Assembly: GCF_900104775.1 (NCBI RefSeq)
Contig: NZ_FNSA01000003.1
Span: 3,782,001-3,846,000, forward strand
Direction of reading: 5' to 3'
DNA length: 64,000 nt
DNA from: Tsukamurella tyrosinosolvens
GTDB taxonomy: Bacteria > Actinomycetota > Actinomycetes > Mycobacteriales > Mycobacteriaceae
In this document: positions 54,961-63,329 of the stretch, piece by piece
Layout: each line of letters starts with the position of its first letter
Position numbering within the stretch: the first letter of the stretch is position 1
Notes under the pieces: model-generated
The model's database searches: none
What the model saw: only the letters and a program-made list of their open reading frames with translations
Told to the model about the DNA's origin: nothing
Position numbers and translations under genes: made by a program

Positions 54961-55662
54961 CTAGGAGGCCGCCGAGGCGGCGTCGAGGGCGGCGACGATC
55001 CCGGCCAGGAGGTCGGAGGCGGCGCGGTGCGCGGCGTCGCCGGCACCATCGGCGATGTGCCGGGCGAGGTCGAGGTGCGCCTGCCGATCCAGTAGCTCAC
55101 CGTCGAGCCCGAGGGCGCCGAAGGTCCGCTCCCCCACGCCCCGCATGCCGGCGAGAAGAGTGTTGAGCGCGAGCCGGTAGGCGAGGTTTCCTGAGCCGTC
55201 GATCACGGCGGTCCAGAAGGCGGCGTCGGCGGTGTACCCGCCGTCGGGATAGCCCTGCGCGAGCGCGACGATCGCGTCCTTCTCCTCCGCGGTCGCGCGC
55301 TCGGCACACAGCCGCGCGGCGTCGGCGGCGATGGTGCGGCGCATCTCGGTGACGTCGCGCAGGACGCGCAGCGGGGGCACGACGCCCGCGGCGGCGACGG
55401 CGCTGAGCACGTCGAGCCCGGCGCTCTCCCGCCAATCGAGGACGCGCGTCTTGCCGCCCTGAGCGATGTGCACGAGTCCCGCCTGCCGCACCCCCTTGAG
55501 GGCTTCGCGGACCGCGTGCCGGTTCACGCCGAAGCGCTCGGCGAGTTCGCGCTCCGCGGGCAGCGGGTCGCCCGGGGCGAGGCGTCCGGACAGGATCTCG
55601 TCGACGATGCGCGCGAGCACCTCGTCCGAGACCGCGGTCCTGGCGATGGGGGTGACGTCCAT
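54961..55662 (-). CDS. GntR-family (FadR/FCD type) regulator
   Basis: 233 aa. The winged helix spans about 8-72 (LPAERELAERFGVNRHAVREALKGV). The C-terminal FCD domain is all helical, with metal-site candidates D and H in DAAFWTAVIDGSGN and HLDLARHI. ATG 55662 is used; an ATG four codons upstream is possible. A 19-bp palindrome at 55696-55714 fits FadR-type operators. It precedes the sterol-desaturase-like gene, which it may control, and is divergent from NUDIX. Confidence 0.88.
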   Translation of the reverse strand: MDVTPIARTAVSDEVLARIVDEILSGRLAPGDPLPAERELAERFGVNRHAVREALKGVRQAGLVHIAQGGKTRVLDWRESAGLDVLSAVAAAGVVPPLRVLRDVTEMRRTIAADAARLCAERATAEEKDAIVALAQGYPDGGYTADAAFWTAVIDGSGNLAYRLALNTLLAGMRGVGERTFGALGLDGELLDRQAHLDLARHIADGAGDAAHRAASDLLAGIVAALDAASAAS

Positions 55663-55695
55663 GGCGAGCAGCATGGCACCCGGATCCAATCAGGT

Positions 55696-55714
55696 CAACT
55701 GGTTGGACCAGTTG
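55696..55714. promoter_or_regulatory. GntR operator candidate CAACTGGT-TGG-ACCAGTTG
   Basis: Perfect 8-bp arms with a 3-base centre. The TGGT-N-ACCA core is the FadR-subfamily pattern. It is 33 bp before the GntR start and 21 bp before the NUDIX start. Confidence 0.7.
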
Positions 55715-55735
55715 TGTGACGTGCACACTGGGAAG

Positions 55736-56200
55736 GTGACCACGACCAGTGCCGGACTCCTGCTGTTCCGCCGCACCGACGGCACCGTCGAGGTGCTGCT
55801 CGGGCACATGGGCGGCCCGTTCTGGAGCCGCAAGGACGCGCACGCCTGGTCGATCCCCAAGGGCCTGTACACCGACGAGGAGCCCCTCGCCGCGGCGGAG
55901 CGCGAGTTCGCCGAGGAGCTGGGCTCGCCCGCCCCGCCCGGCCCGACGGTGCCCTTGGGCTCCGTCCGGCAGTCCGGAGGCAAGACGGTGACCGCGTACG
56001 CCCGCGAGGGCGATTTCGACGCGACGACGATCCACTCCAACGAATTCGAGCTGGAGTGGCCGCGCGGTTCGGGCCGGATGCAGAGCTTCCCGGAGATCGA
56101 CCGTGCCGGCTGGTTCAGCGCCGAGGAGGCCGCGGAGAAGCTGGTGAAGGCGCAGTCGGCGTTCCTCGACCGGCTGCGGGAGCACCTGTCCGGAGCGTGA
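55736..56200 (+). CDS. NUDIX hydrolase
   Basis: 154 aa. The Nudix box GLYTDEEPLAAAEREFAEELG matches GX5EX7REUXEEXGU (written here with one residue shift). It removes a diphosphate-linked group from nucleotides or related compounds. The opening SAGLLLFRRTDGTVEVLLGHMGGPFW is typical of the actinobacterial group of predicted NTP hydrolases. GTG 55736 or in-frame GTG 55721. Its 3' end overlaps the convergent MFS gene by 86 bp, the longest such overlap here. Confidence 0.88.
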   Translation: MTTTSAGLLLFRRTDGTVEVLLGHMGGPFWSRKDAHAWSIPKGLYTDEEPLAAAEREFAEELGSPAPPGPTVPLGSVRQSGGKTVTAYAREGDFDATTIHSNEFELEWPRGSGRMQSFPEIDRAGWFSAEEAAEKLVKAQSAFLDRLREHLSGA

Positions 56201-57527
56201 GCGCGGCGACACCCAGCGCGCAGGCCAGCGAGACAGCAGCGGCGGCGAGCGCGATGTGGTTCCAGCCGGCGACGGCGCCGGTGCCCGCGGCGAGGACGCC
56301 GGCGATCGTGATGCCCAGCGCGGAGCCGACGTAGCGGGCCGTGTTGTTCACGCCGCTGCCCATCGCGGCATCGGCCGCGGGGACGCTCGCGATCGCCTCG
56401 CGCGCCAGTCCGGTGTTGAGCAGACCGGAGGCGATACCCGCGACCAGGAGACCCGGGACGAGGCGGAGCGGGGAGGCACCGTCGGACAGACCCGCGGTGA
56501 GGAACAGGCCCAGCGCGACTCCCGCCAGCCCTCCGACGAGATGCGTGCGGCCGGACAGCACCCCGGCGAGGCGCGAGAAGCCCAGCGCCGCCACCGCGCT
56601 CGTCCCGGCCCACAGGGCGAGCAGGGCGCCGGCCTGCAGCGTACTGAGGCCGAGACCGCGGACGACGAAGGTGGCGGCGACGGACATCGCGGAGATGACG
56701 CCGATACCGGTGCCGAAGGCCGCGAGGGTCGCAGCGAGGAACCGCGGCCGCCGGAACAGCCCCGGGTCGACGAGTCGCGCACGGCCGTACCGCTGGCTCG
56801 CGACGAGTGCCGCGGCGAGCACGACGGCGCCCACCCCGAGGGCGGCTGCCGCCGCGCCGGCGCCGGCGCGGGCCTCGACCAGCGCCGCGACCGCGGCCGT
56901 GAGAGCCGCCGTGAGCAAGACGAAGCCGAGTGCGTCGAGCGGTCGGTCGGGATTGTGCGCGGGCCGCGCGGGGATGCGGCGCGCGGCGAGCCACAGCGCC
57001 GCGCCTCCCGCCGCGAGTACCACGTAGAACAGGCGCCACGCGCCGGCGAGGTCGAGGACACCGGTGAGGATCGGCCCGAGCGCGATGCCCGCACCCATCG
57101 ACGAGCTCCACCACACCGCGGTGCGGGCGCGATGACCGTCGTGCTCGCTCACTGCGGCCAGGAGGCCCAGGCCGGTGGCGATCATGCCGGCGGCGCCGAC
57201 GCCCGCGAGGATCCGGGCGGCCACGAACAGCGGCGCCGAGGCGACGGCCGCACACGCGAGGTTCGCGGCGACGAAGACGGCGGCACCGGCGAGGAAGACC
57301 CGCCGGTGGCCGATGCGGTCGGCGACCACCCCCGCGGTGACCAGCGCCGCGGCGAGCCCGACGCTCATCGAGGCCAGGATCCACGTGGCCGCGGCCGGGC
57401 CTGCGCGCAGTGCGGAGTTGAGCGTCACGGCGTTGCCGAGCGGCCCGGCGTAGGCGAGCATCGCCAGCAGCGTGCTCGCCGCGACGGTCGCGAGGACCCG
57501 CTCGTACCCCGATTCCAGTCTGGTCAT
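56115..57527 (-). CDS. MFS drug-efflux-type transporter
   Basis: 470 aa with about fourteen helices. GVVADRIGHRRVFLAGAAV is motif A and the layout is of the DHA2-like exporter type. It probably expels a small toxic compound. ATG 57527 or 57539 starts it. It is divergent from an HxlR regulator across a palindrome at 57549-57569, the usual set-up for an inducible exporter. Confidence 0.87.
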   Translation of the reverse strand: MTRLESGYERVLATVAASTLLAMLAYAGPLGNAVTLNSALRAGPAAATWILASMSVGLAAALVTAGVVADRIGHRRVFLAGAAVFVAANLACAAVASAPLFVAARILAGVGAAGMIATGLGLLAAVSEHDGHRARTAVWWSSSMGAGIALGPILTGVLDLAGAWRLFYVVLAAGGAALWLAARRIPARPAHNPDRPLDALGFVLLTAALTAAVAALVEARAGAGAAAAALGVGAVVLAAALVASQRYGRARLVDPGLFRRPRFLAATLAAFGTGIGVISAMSVAATFVVRGLGLSTLQAGALLALWAGTSAVAALGFSRLAGVLSGRTHLVGGLAGVALGLFLTAGLSDGASPLRLVPGLLVAGIASGLLNTGLAREAIASVPAADAAMGSGVNNTARYVGSALGITIAGVLAAGTGAVAGWNHIALAAAAVSLACALGVAALTLRTGAPAAGRGTPTAPSPASPRPPRR

Positions 57528-57548
57528 GAGACTCATCATGCCGCAGGA

Positions 57549-57569
57549 CGAGTCTGTTCACAAGACTCG
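57549..57569. promoter_or_regulatory. HxlR operator candidate CGAGTCT-N7-AGACTCG
   Basis: Perfect 7-bp arms around GTTCACA, between the MFS and HxlR starts. A third AGACTC-type half-site lies at the MFS start (ATGAG-A-CTCAT, 57526-57536). Confidence 0.6.
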
Positions 57570-57588
57570 ATCGCGCTATGCTGGGGCC

Positions 57589-58101
57589 ATGGCACTCGGG
57601 ACGGGATACGAGGCGCAGCCCTGCCACCTGGCACGCGCCCTCGAAGTGATCGGCGAGCGGTGGACGATGCTCATCCTGCGTGACCTCTTCTACGGCGTGC
57701 GCCACTTCAGCGACCTGCTGGAGCACCTCGACGTCTCGCGCGGCGTGCTCACCGAGCGCCTCGACACCCTGGTCGCCGCCGGGGTGGTGACCCGCCGCAA
57801 GGTGGGGCGGACCGTCGAATACGAGCTCACGCCCGCCGGCGAGGAGTTGTGGCCCACACTCTTCGGCCTCATCCGCTGGGGCCGCCGCCACCTCGACGCC
57901 GACTTCCCGGCGCGAATCTTCGCGCACGCCACCTGCGGGACCGACCTGGAGGAGTCCGGCCTGTGCCCGCGCTGCGGCATCGTGCCGACCGTGCGCGACC
58001 TGGATTCGCGCCCGGGCGACGGGCCGAACCCGCGGCGCCGCGACGATCCGGTCGCCGTCGCGCTGCGCGACCGGCACCGGATGCTGACGCCGGTCCCCTG
58101 A
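57589..58101 (+). CDS. HxlR-family regulator with C-terminal Cys-rich extension
   Basis: 170 aa. HxlR core CHLARALEVIGERWTMLILRD and RGVLTERLDTLVAAGVVTRR. Beyond the core is an extension with CGTDLEESGLCPRCG, a Cys set that could bind zinc or sense redox. It faces a drug-exporter gene across a palindrome and likely represses it. ATG 57589 follows a GGGG stretch. Confidence 0.88.
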   Translation: MALGTGYEAQPCHLARALEVIGERWTMLILRDLFYGVRHFSDLLEHLDVSRGVLTERLDTLVAAGVVTRRKVGRTVEYELTPAGEELWPTLFGLIRWGRRHLDADFPARIFAHATCGTDLEESGLCPRCGIVPTVRDLDSRPGDGPNPRRRDDPVAVALRDRHRMLTPVP

Positions 58102-58108
58102 CGGGCCG

Positions 58109-58354
58109 TCAGTTGCGGTAGTTCTCCACGGTGTTCGTCGACCGGGGCGCCGCACCGTCCGGGTTCTCGCCGAACTCGCGCCGCGCGCGGCGCTGGCGCA
58201 GCAGGTCCCACGCCTGGTCGAGCTGGGTCTCGAGCACCTGGAGCCGCGCGTGCTCGTCGCTCTCGCTGATCTCGCCCGCGCCGAGCTTGTCCCGCAGCGC
58301 GTGCTCCTCCGCGATGAGGGCGTCGATCCGGGTGTGGACTGCGTCGTCGGTCAT
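58109..58354 (-). CDS. DUF2630 family protein
   Basis: 81 aa, helical. DARIDALIAEEHALRDK-type opening (HTRIDALIAEEHALRDKLG) and LETQLDQAWDLLRQRRARREFG are characteristic of this actinobacterial family. The function is unknown; the heptad-like pattern suggests a short coiled coil. ATG 58354 is preferred over a GTG 20 codons upstream. It converges on the HxlR gene, 7 bases apart. Confidence 0.82.
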   Translation of the reverse strand: MTDDAVHTRIDALIAEEHALRDKLGAGEISESDEHARLQVLETQLDQAWDLLRQRRARREFGENPDGAAPRSTNTVENYRN

Positions 58355-58463
58355 GATTCGATCCTGCCACCGATCCGCGCGTCGCGAGGGTCCACCGTCG
58401 AGGCGTCCCACCAACCCCTCGGCGCGAGTGGGCGGCGGACCGTCGAACCCCGGACACGAGAAA

Positions 58464-58489
58464 ACCCCTCCGACCTACGTCGGAGGGGT
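58464..58489 (-). terminator. Intrinsic terminator of tRNA-Ala
   Basis: ACCCCTCCGAC and GTCGGAGGGGT form a perfect 11-bp stem with a CTAC loop, followed by TTTTC on the minus strand, 9 bases after the tRNA. Confidence 0.88.
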
Positions 58490-58498
58490 CTTCTTCGG

Positions 58499-58571
58499 TG
58501 GAGCTAAGGGGACTCGAACCCCTGACCCCCACACTGCCAGTGTGGTGCGCTACCAGCTGCGCCATAGCCCC
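58499..58571 (-). tRNA. tRNA-Ala (anticodon GGC)
   Basis: The minus strand folds as a full cloverleaf of 73 nt. The acceptor GGGGCTA pairs with TAGCTCC, and the third pair is G3-U70, the alanine identity element. The anticodon stem CACAC/GTGTG closes the loop TGGCAGT region with anticodon GGC, and the T-arm is CAGGGGTTCGAGTCCCCTT. The discriminator is A and CCA is not encoded. It reads GCC/GCU codons. Confidence 0.95.
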
Positions 58572-58659
58572 GTATTGCGTTGTTCACCTGCGGTTTCCCG
58601 CCCGGAGAACATTACAGGAGGCAGCTCTCGTGCACCAAATCGGCTGGTCAGTGCCGGTT

Positions 58660-59400
58660 TTACTTGAGGAGCGGGGTCAGCCAGTCGCCCTGCACGGTGA
58701 TCTTCTCGCCGTTGTGCACGACGGTCGGCGTCCCGGTGCTGCCGATGTCCTGCATCACCTGGCTGCCGGTGCCGGCGTTCTGCGCGGACTCGACGGTGTA
58801 CTTGCCGTCGCGGATGGCGGCGACGACGTCGGCGGGCAGCTCGACGCCCTTGGCCTTGGAACCGTCGGCGAGGACCGTCGCGATCTCAGCGTTGGTCTTG
58901 TCGCCCTTGCCCTCCTCGGGCTGGTTGGCGTACATCGCGGTGTGCGCGCCCATCCATGCCTTCTGCTTCTGGTCGTCGGGCAGCGAGGACTTGGCGATCG
59001 CCAGCAGGCCGCCCGCGGCGCGGTCGGAGTAGTCGCCCGACGGGCTGTTGCGGTTCAGGAACGAGAGCATGAAGAACTTCACCTGCAGCTTGCCATCGTC
59101 GATGGCCTTGGTGATCTGCTCGCCGTACTGGCGCTCCATGTTGCCGCAGGCGGGGCAGTACGGGTCCTCGAAGAAGGTCAGCTTCGTGGGAGCGTCGGCC
59201 TTGCCGAGCACGAAGGCCGGGGTCGCCTTGTCGATGGCGGCCTGCGCCTTGTCGGCGGGCGTCCCCTCCTTCTTACTCAGCAGCAGGACGCCGCCGATGA
59301 CGACCACGATGACCACGAGGACGGCGATGCCGCCCAGCACGTAGGTCATGGTGTTGGACTGCTTCGCGGGAACGTACTTCGCGTTCTTACCCTTGCTCAC
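58660..59400 (-). CDS. Membrane-anchored DsbA-family thioredoxin-like protein
   Basis: 246 aa. A basic N-terminus and one transmembrane helix (about residues 18-42) put the thioredoxin fold outside the cell. The active site is CPAC (FFEDPYCPACGNMER), and the cis-Pro loop is STGTPTVV. It may catalyse disulfide formation in secreted proteins together with a VKOR, which is not in this window. Start GTG 59400. It ends 88 bp from the tRNA and pgm follows 46 bp upstream. Confidence 0.9.
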   Translation of the reverse strand: MSKGKNAKYVPAKQSNTMTYVLGGIAVLVVIVVVIGGVLLLSKKEGTPADKAQAAIDKATPAFVLGKADAPTKLTFFEDPYCPACGNMERQYGEQITKAIDDGKLQVKFFMLSFLNRNSPSGDYSDRAAGGLLAIAKSSLPDDQKQKAWMGAHTAMYANQPEEGKGDKTNAEIATVLADGSKAKGVELPADVVAAIRDGKYTVESAQNAGTGSQVMQDIGSTGTPTVVHNGEKITVQGDWLTPLLK

Positions 59401-59446
59401 GCCGACCACAATAGCGGCCGCCCGTGAGTGCGCAGGTCAGGCGGGT

Positions 59447-61090
59447 TCAGGCCCCGAGAACACCGTCGACGAGGGCCTTCGCCTCGGCCTGCACCTGCGC
59501 GAGGTGCTCCGCTCCGCGGAAGGACTCGGCGTAGATCTTGTACACGTCCTCCGTGCCCGACGGCCGCGCCGCGAACCACGCGCTCTCGGTGGTCACCTTG
59601 AGGCCTCCGATGGGCGCACCGTTGCCGGGCGCGCGGGTGAGCCTGGCGGTGATCGGCTCCCCCGCGAGCTCGTCCGCGGTGACCTGCTCGGGCGAGAGCT
59701 TCGCCAGCACGGCCTTCTGCTCGCGGCCGGCGGGCGCGTCCGTGCGCGCGTAGGCGGGCACGCCGTACTGCTCCCCCAGTACCGCGAAGTGCTGCGACGG
59801 GCTCTTGCCGGTGACGGCCAGGATCTCCGACGCGAGCAGCGCCAGGATGATGCCGTCCTTGTCGGTGGTCCACACGGAACCGTCGTGCCGCAGGAACGAG
59901 GCGCCGGCGGACTCCTCGCCGCCGAAGCCGACGCTCCCGTCGAGCAGGCCGGGCACGAACCATTTGAAGCCGACGGGGACCTCGAGGAGCTTGCGGCGCT
60001 GTTCCGCTACCACGCGGTCGATCATGGATGAGCTGACGAGCGTCTTGCCGACCGCGGCGTCGTCGCGCCAGCCGCCGCGCGAGGCGAAGAGGTAGTCGAT
60101 GGCGACGGCGAGATAGTGGTTCGGGTTCATCAGCCCGCCGTCGGGGGTGACGATGCCGTGCCGGTCGGAGTCGGCGTCGTTGCCGGTCGCGATGTCGTAC
60201 TGGTCCTTGTTCGCGATCAGCGAGGCCATGGCGTTCGGCGAGCTGCAGTCCATGCGGATCTTGCCGTCGGTGTCGAGCGTCATGAACGCGAACTGCGGGT
60301 CGACCGTCGGGTTGACGACGGTGAGATCGAGGTTGTACCGGTCGCCGATCGCGCCCCAGTAGCCGACGGCCGCGCCGCCGAGCGGGTCGGCGCCGATGCG
60401 GACGCCCGCGTCGCGGATCTTGTCCAGGTGCAGCACCGAGGGCAGGTCGCCGACGTACGAATCGAGGAAGTCGAAGCGCTGCACCGCGTCCGACGCCAGG
60501 GCCTGTGCGAGCGGGATCCGGCGCACGTCGCGGAGGCCGCCCTCGAGGATCTCGTTGGCGCGGGCGGCGATCGCCGACGTCGCGTCGGTGTCGGCGGGGC
60601 CGCCGGTGGGCGGGTTGTACTTGAAGCCGCCGTCCGCGGGCGGGTTGTGCGACGGGGTGACGACGATGCCGTCGGCCTCGACGCCGCCGCCGTGCTTGCG
60701 GTTGAAGGTGAGGATCGCGTGGCTCAGCGCGGGCGTCGGCGTGTACCGGTCGTCGTGGTCGATGAGGGTGTCCACGCCGTTCGCCGCGAGCACCTCCACG
60801 GCCGTCTCCCACGCGGGGCCGGACAGCAGGTGCGTGTCCTTCGCGAGGTACAGCGGGCCGCGGACGCCCTCCGCCGCGCGGTACTCGACGATGGCCTGCG
60901 TCGTGGCCGCGATGTGGTTCTCGTTGAAGCTGCCGTTCAGGGAGGTGCCGCGATGCCCCGAGGTGCCGAACGCCACCCGCTGGTCCGGATCGCCGGGGTC
61001 CGGTGCGACCGAATAGTACGCAGCACGAACGGCTTCGACGTCGATCAGATCCTCGGGAAGGGCCGGTTGGCCGGCACGCGCATGCGCCAT
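59447..61090 (-). CDS. pgm: Phosphoglucomutase (alpha-D-glucose phosphate-specific)
   Basis: 547 aa. Interconverts glucose-1-P and glucose-6-P. The phosphoserine loop is [11 protein letters not shown] (Ser in PSHNP), the metal loop DADSDRHG, the sugar loop [10 protein letters not shown], and the phosphate site [16 protein letters not shown]-terminal FGTSGHRGT is typical. Mycobacterial PgmA (Rv3068c) is the same length and lies in a similar neighbourhood. It links to glycogen metabolism (glgX at the other end of the window). Confidence 0.96.
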   Translation of the reverse strand: MAHARAGQPALPEDLIDVEAVRAAYYSVAPDPGDPDQRVAFGTSGHRGTSLNGSFNENHIAATTQAIVEYRAAEGVRGPLYLAKDTHLLSGPAWETAVEVLAANGVDTLIDHDDRYTPTPALSHAILTFNRKHGGGVEADGIVVTPSHNPPADGGFKYNPPTGGPADTDATSAIAARANEILEGGLRDVRRIPLAQALASDAVQRFDFLDSYVGDLPSVLHLDKIRDAGVRIGADPLGGAAVGYWGAIGDRYNLDLTVVNPTVDPQFAFMTLDTDGKIRMDCSSPNAMASLIANKDQYDIATGNDADSDRHGIVTPDGGLMNPNHYLAVAIDYLFASRGGWRDDAAVGKTLVSSSMIDRVVAEQRRKLLEVPVGFKWFVPGLLDGSVGFGGEESAGASFLRHDGSVWTTDKDGIILALLASEILAVTGKSPSQHFAVLGEQYGVPAYARTDAPAGREQKAVLAKLSPEQVTADELAGEPITARLTRAPGNGAPIGGLKVTTESAWFAARPSGTEDVYKIYAESFRGAEHLAQVQAEAKALVDGVLGA

Positions 61091-61236
61091 CTTCAGTCCA
61101 CCTCGTCAGTCCGGATACGGGCCGCGGATCACGCGGCCGCTGTCGTCCAACGTATCGCCGGGACGCGTTCCGCGCGCGGTAATCCAGCGCACGGACCGGG
61201 CCACGACGACCCGGCGGTGAGGATGACGCCGAGCAA

Positions 61237-61268
61237 CGGCGTCGCGACGGCGGACCGTCGCGACGCCG
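61237..61268 (-). terminator. Terminator after gntP
   Basis: CGGCGTCGCGACGG and CCGTCGCGACGCCG form a perfect 14-bp stem with a CGGA tetraloop, 7 bases after the gntP stop. Confidence 0.75.
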
Positions 61269-61274
61269 CGGCCG

Positions 61275-62669
61275 TCAGACGATCGCCCAGACGAGGAGCA
61301 CCATCGCGAAGCCCACCACCGACAGGATGGTCTCGAGGACCGACCAGGTCATGAGGGTCTGCTTGACCGTCATGTTGAAGTACTTCGCGACGATCCAGAA
61401 GCCGCCGTCGTTGACGTGGCTGAGGATGATCGAGCCGGCCGAGATCGCGATGACGATGAGCGCGATCTGCGCCTGCGAGTAGTTGCCCGCGGCCACCGTC
61501 TCGCCGATGATGCCGGCGGTCGCCGTGATCGCCACCGTCGCCGAGCCCTGCGCGATGCGCAGCGCACAGCTGACCAGGTAGGCGGTCACGATGAGCGGCA
61601 GGCCGAGATCCGACATCGAATCGGTGAGCGCCGTGCCGACGCCCGTGGCCCGCAGGACCGCGCCGAACAGGGCGCCCGCGCCGACCACCAGCAGGATCAT
61701 GCCGATCGGCTTGAGCGCCGCGCCCGTCATCTCCGCCAGCTGGGTGGCGTTGATGCCACGCCGGATGCCCAGCAGGTAGAAGGCGAGCACCACGGCGATG
61801 GTCAGCGCGATGGCGGGCGTGCCGAGGAAGACCAGGATCGAGAAGGGCTTCGTGCCCTTCTCGAGCCACACCGAGCCGAAGGTGCCGCCGAGGATCAGCA
61901 GCATCGGCACGGCGATGATGAAAGCGATGAGCGAGAGCGGCGGCTTGTCCTTGCTCGCGTGCGCCTCCTCCGGGACGAACTCCTCCGGCACGTCGACGAT
62001 GACGCGCTTGCCGATCCACGTGCCCCACACGACGCCCGAGGCGAACCAGGCCGGGATACCGCAGACGAGGCCCATGATGATGATCCAGCCGAGCGAGGTG
62101 TGCAGCAGCCCGGCCGCGGCGACGGGGCCGGGATGCGGGGGCAGGAAGGCGTGCGTCATCGACAGGCCGGCGAGCATCGGCATCGCGTACATGACGAGCG
62201 ACTTGCCGCCGCGCTTGGCGCACACGTAGACCAGCGGCGCCAGGATGAAGATGCCGATGTCGAAGAAGACCGGGATGCCCAGGATGAGGCCGGTGACGCC
62301 CATCGCGAGCGGCGCGCCCTTGGGCCCGAACAGCTTGAGCAGCCAGCTGGTGAGCACGTCGGCGCCGCCGGAGCGTTCCAGGATGGCGCCGAGCACCGTG
62401 CCGAGGCCGATGATCGGGGCGATGTGCCCGAGGATGCCGCCGAAGCCGGTCTCCAGGATCGATTGCGCCGCACCCTTCTGCGGCGATCCGACCAGCTTCT
62501 CGACGGAGACGCCCGCGACCAGCGCGAGGCCCACCGAGACGATGATCAGCGCGATGAAGGGCTCGAGCTTGACCTTGATGATGAGGAGCAGCAGGACCGC
62601 GATCGATACCGCGGCGAGGGTCAGCAGACCCCCGGTGTCGTGCTGCAGCCAGTCGATGGCCGAGGACAT
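61275..62669 (-). CDS. GntP-family gluconate/sugar-acid:H+ symporter
   Basis: 464 aa, twelve or more helices. Family segments: PIIGLGTVLGAILERSGGAD, FDIGIFILAPLVY, FLPPHPGPVAAAG and SATVAITATAGIIGE. It imports gluconate or a related acid. It lies 28 bp after the KDPG aldolase gene as third gene of an operon with a D-aminoacylase, so the imported compound is more likely an amino-sugar acid or D-amino-acid derivative than plain gluconate (inference). Confidence 0.93.
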   Translation of the reverse strand: MSSAIDWLQHDTGGLLTLAAVSIAVLLLLIIKVKLEPFIALIIVSVGLALVAGVSVEKLVGSPQKGAAQSILETGFGGILGHIAPIIGLGTVLGAILERSGGADVLTSWLLKLFGPKGAPLAMGVTGLILGIPVFFDIGIFILAPLVYVCAKRGGKSLVMYAMPMLAGLSMTHAFLPPHPGPVAAAGLLHTSLGWIIIMGLVCGIPAWFASGVVWGTWIGKRVIVDVPEEFVPEEAHASKDKPPLSLIAFIIAVPMLLILGGTFGSVWLEKGTKPFSILVFLGTPAIALTIAVVLAFYLLGIRRGINATQLAEMTGAALKPIGMILLVVGAGALFGAVLRATGVGTALTDSMSDLGLPLIVTAYLVSCALRIAQGSATVAITATAGIIGETVAAGNYSQAQIALIVIAISAGSIILSHVNDGGFWIVAKYFNMTVKQTLMTWSVLETILSVVGFAMVLLVWAIV

Positions 62670-62696
62670 GAGTGGTACTCCCGTTCTGGAAGGGGA

Positions 62697-63329
62697 TCAG
62701 AGCGCGGCGACGAAACGCGCGGCGCGGAGGGTGATGTCGGCCCAGTCGCCGGCGGCGACGGTGTCGGGGGGCACGACGGACGTGCCGGCGCAGACGGCGA
62801 TCGCGCCGGCACCCAGGAACTCGCGGGCATTGGCCTCACTGACCCCGCCGGACGGGAGGAGCGGCAGGCCGGGGAACGGACCGTGCAGGTCCTTGAGGTA
62901 CGCCGGCCCGAAGGCACGGGCGGGGAAGATCTTCACGGCCACCGACCCGAGCGCGGCCGCGCGGGCCACCTCGGTCGGGGTCAGCGCGCCGAGGAAGACG
63001 GGGACGCCGAGGTCGCGGGCCGCCTCCGCGACCTCCTCGTTGACGTCGGGCGTCACGAGGAACCGGGCGCCGGCGTTCACGGCGTCGCGCGCCTGCGCGG
63101 CGGAGCGCACCGTCCCCACGCCGAGGTTCGTGCCCTCGACGCCGGCGGCGCGTTCGAGGTGGCCGAGCACGCCGGGCGTGGTGAACGTCAGCTCCACGGT
63201 GCGGATCCCGCCCTCCGCGAGCGCGCGGCACAGGGCCGCGGCGTCGGGGAGTTCGGGGGCGCGCACCACGGTGAGCGCCCGGTCGGCGGCCAGCGCGTCG
63301 AGCAGGCCGGATGGGTCGGTGGCGGTCAC
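62697..63329 (-). CDS. KDPG/KHG aldolase (Eda family)
   Basis: 210 aa TIM barrel. The Schiff-base Lys is in VAVKIFPA, the base Glu in TVELTFTTP, and phosphate/carboxylate loops are GVGTV and LPSGGVSEAN. It cleaves 2-keto-3-deoxy-6-phosphogluconate or a related keto acid into pyruvate and an aldehyde. GTG 63329 overlaps the stop of the D-aminoacylase gene. No Edd dehydratase is visible, so a full Entner-Doudoroff route is not shown here. Confidence 0.92.
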   Translation of the reverse strand: MTATDPSGLLDALAADRALTVVRAPELPDAAALCRALAEGGIRTVELTFTTPGVLGHLERAAGVEGTNLGVGTVRSAAQARDAVNAGARFLVTPDVNEEVAEAARDLGVPVFLGALTPTEVARAAALGSVAVKIFPARAFGPAYLKDLHGPFPGLPLLPSGGVSEANAREFLGAGAIAVCAGTSVVPPDTVAAGDWADITLRAARFVAAL

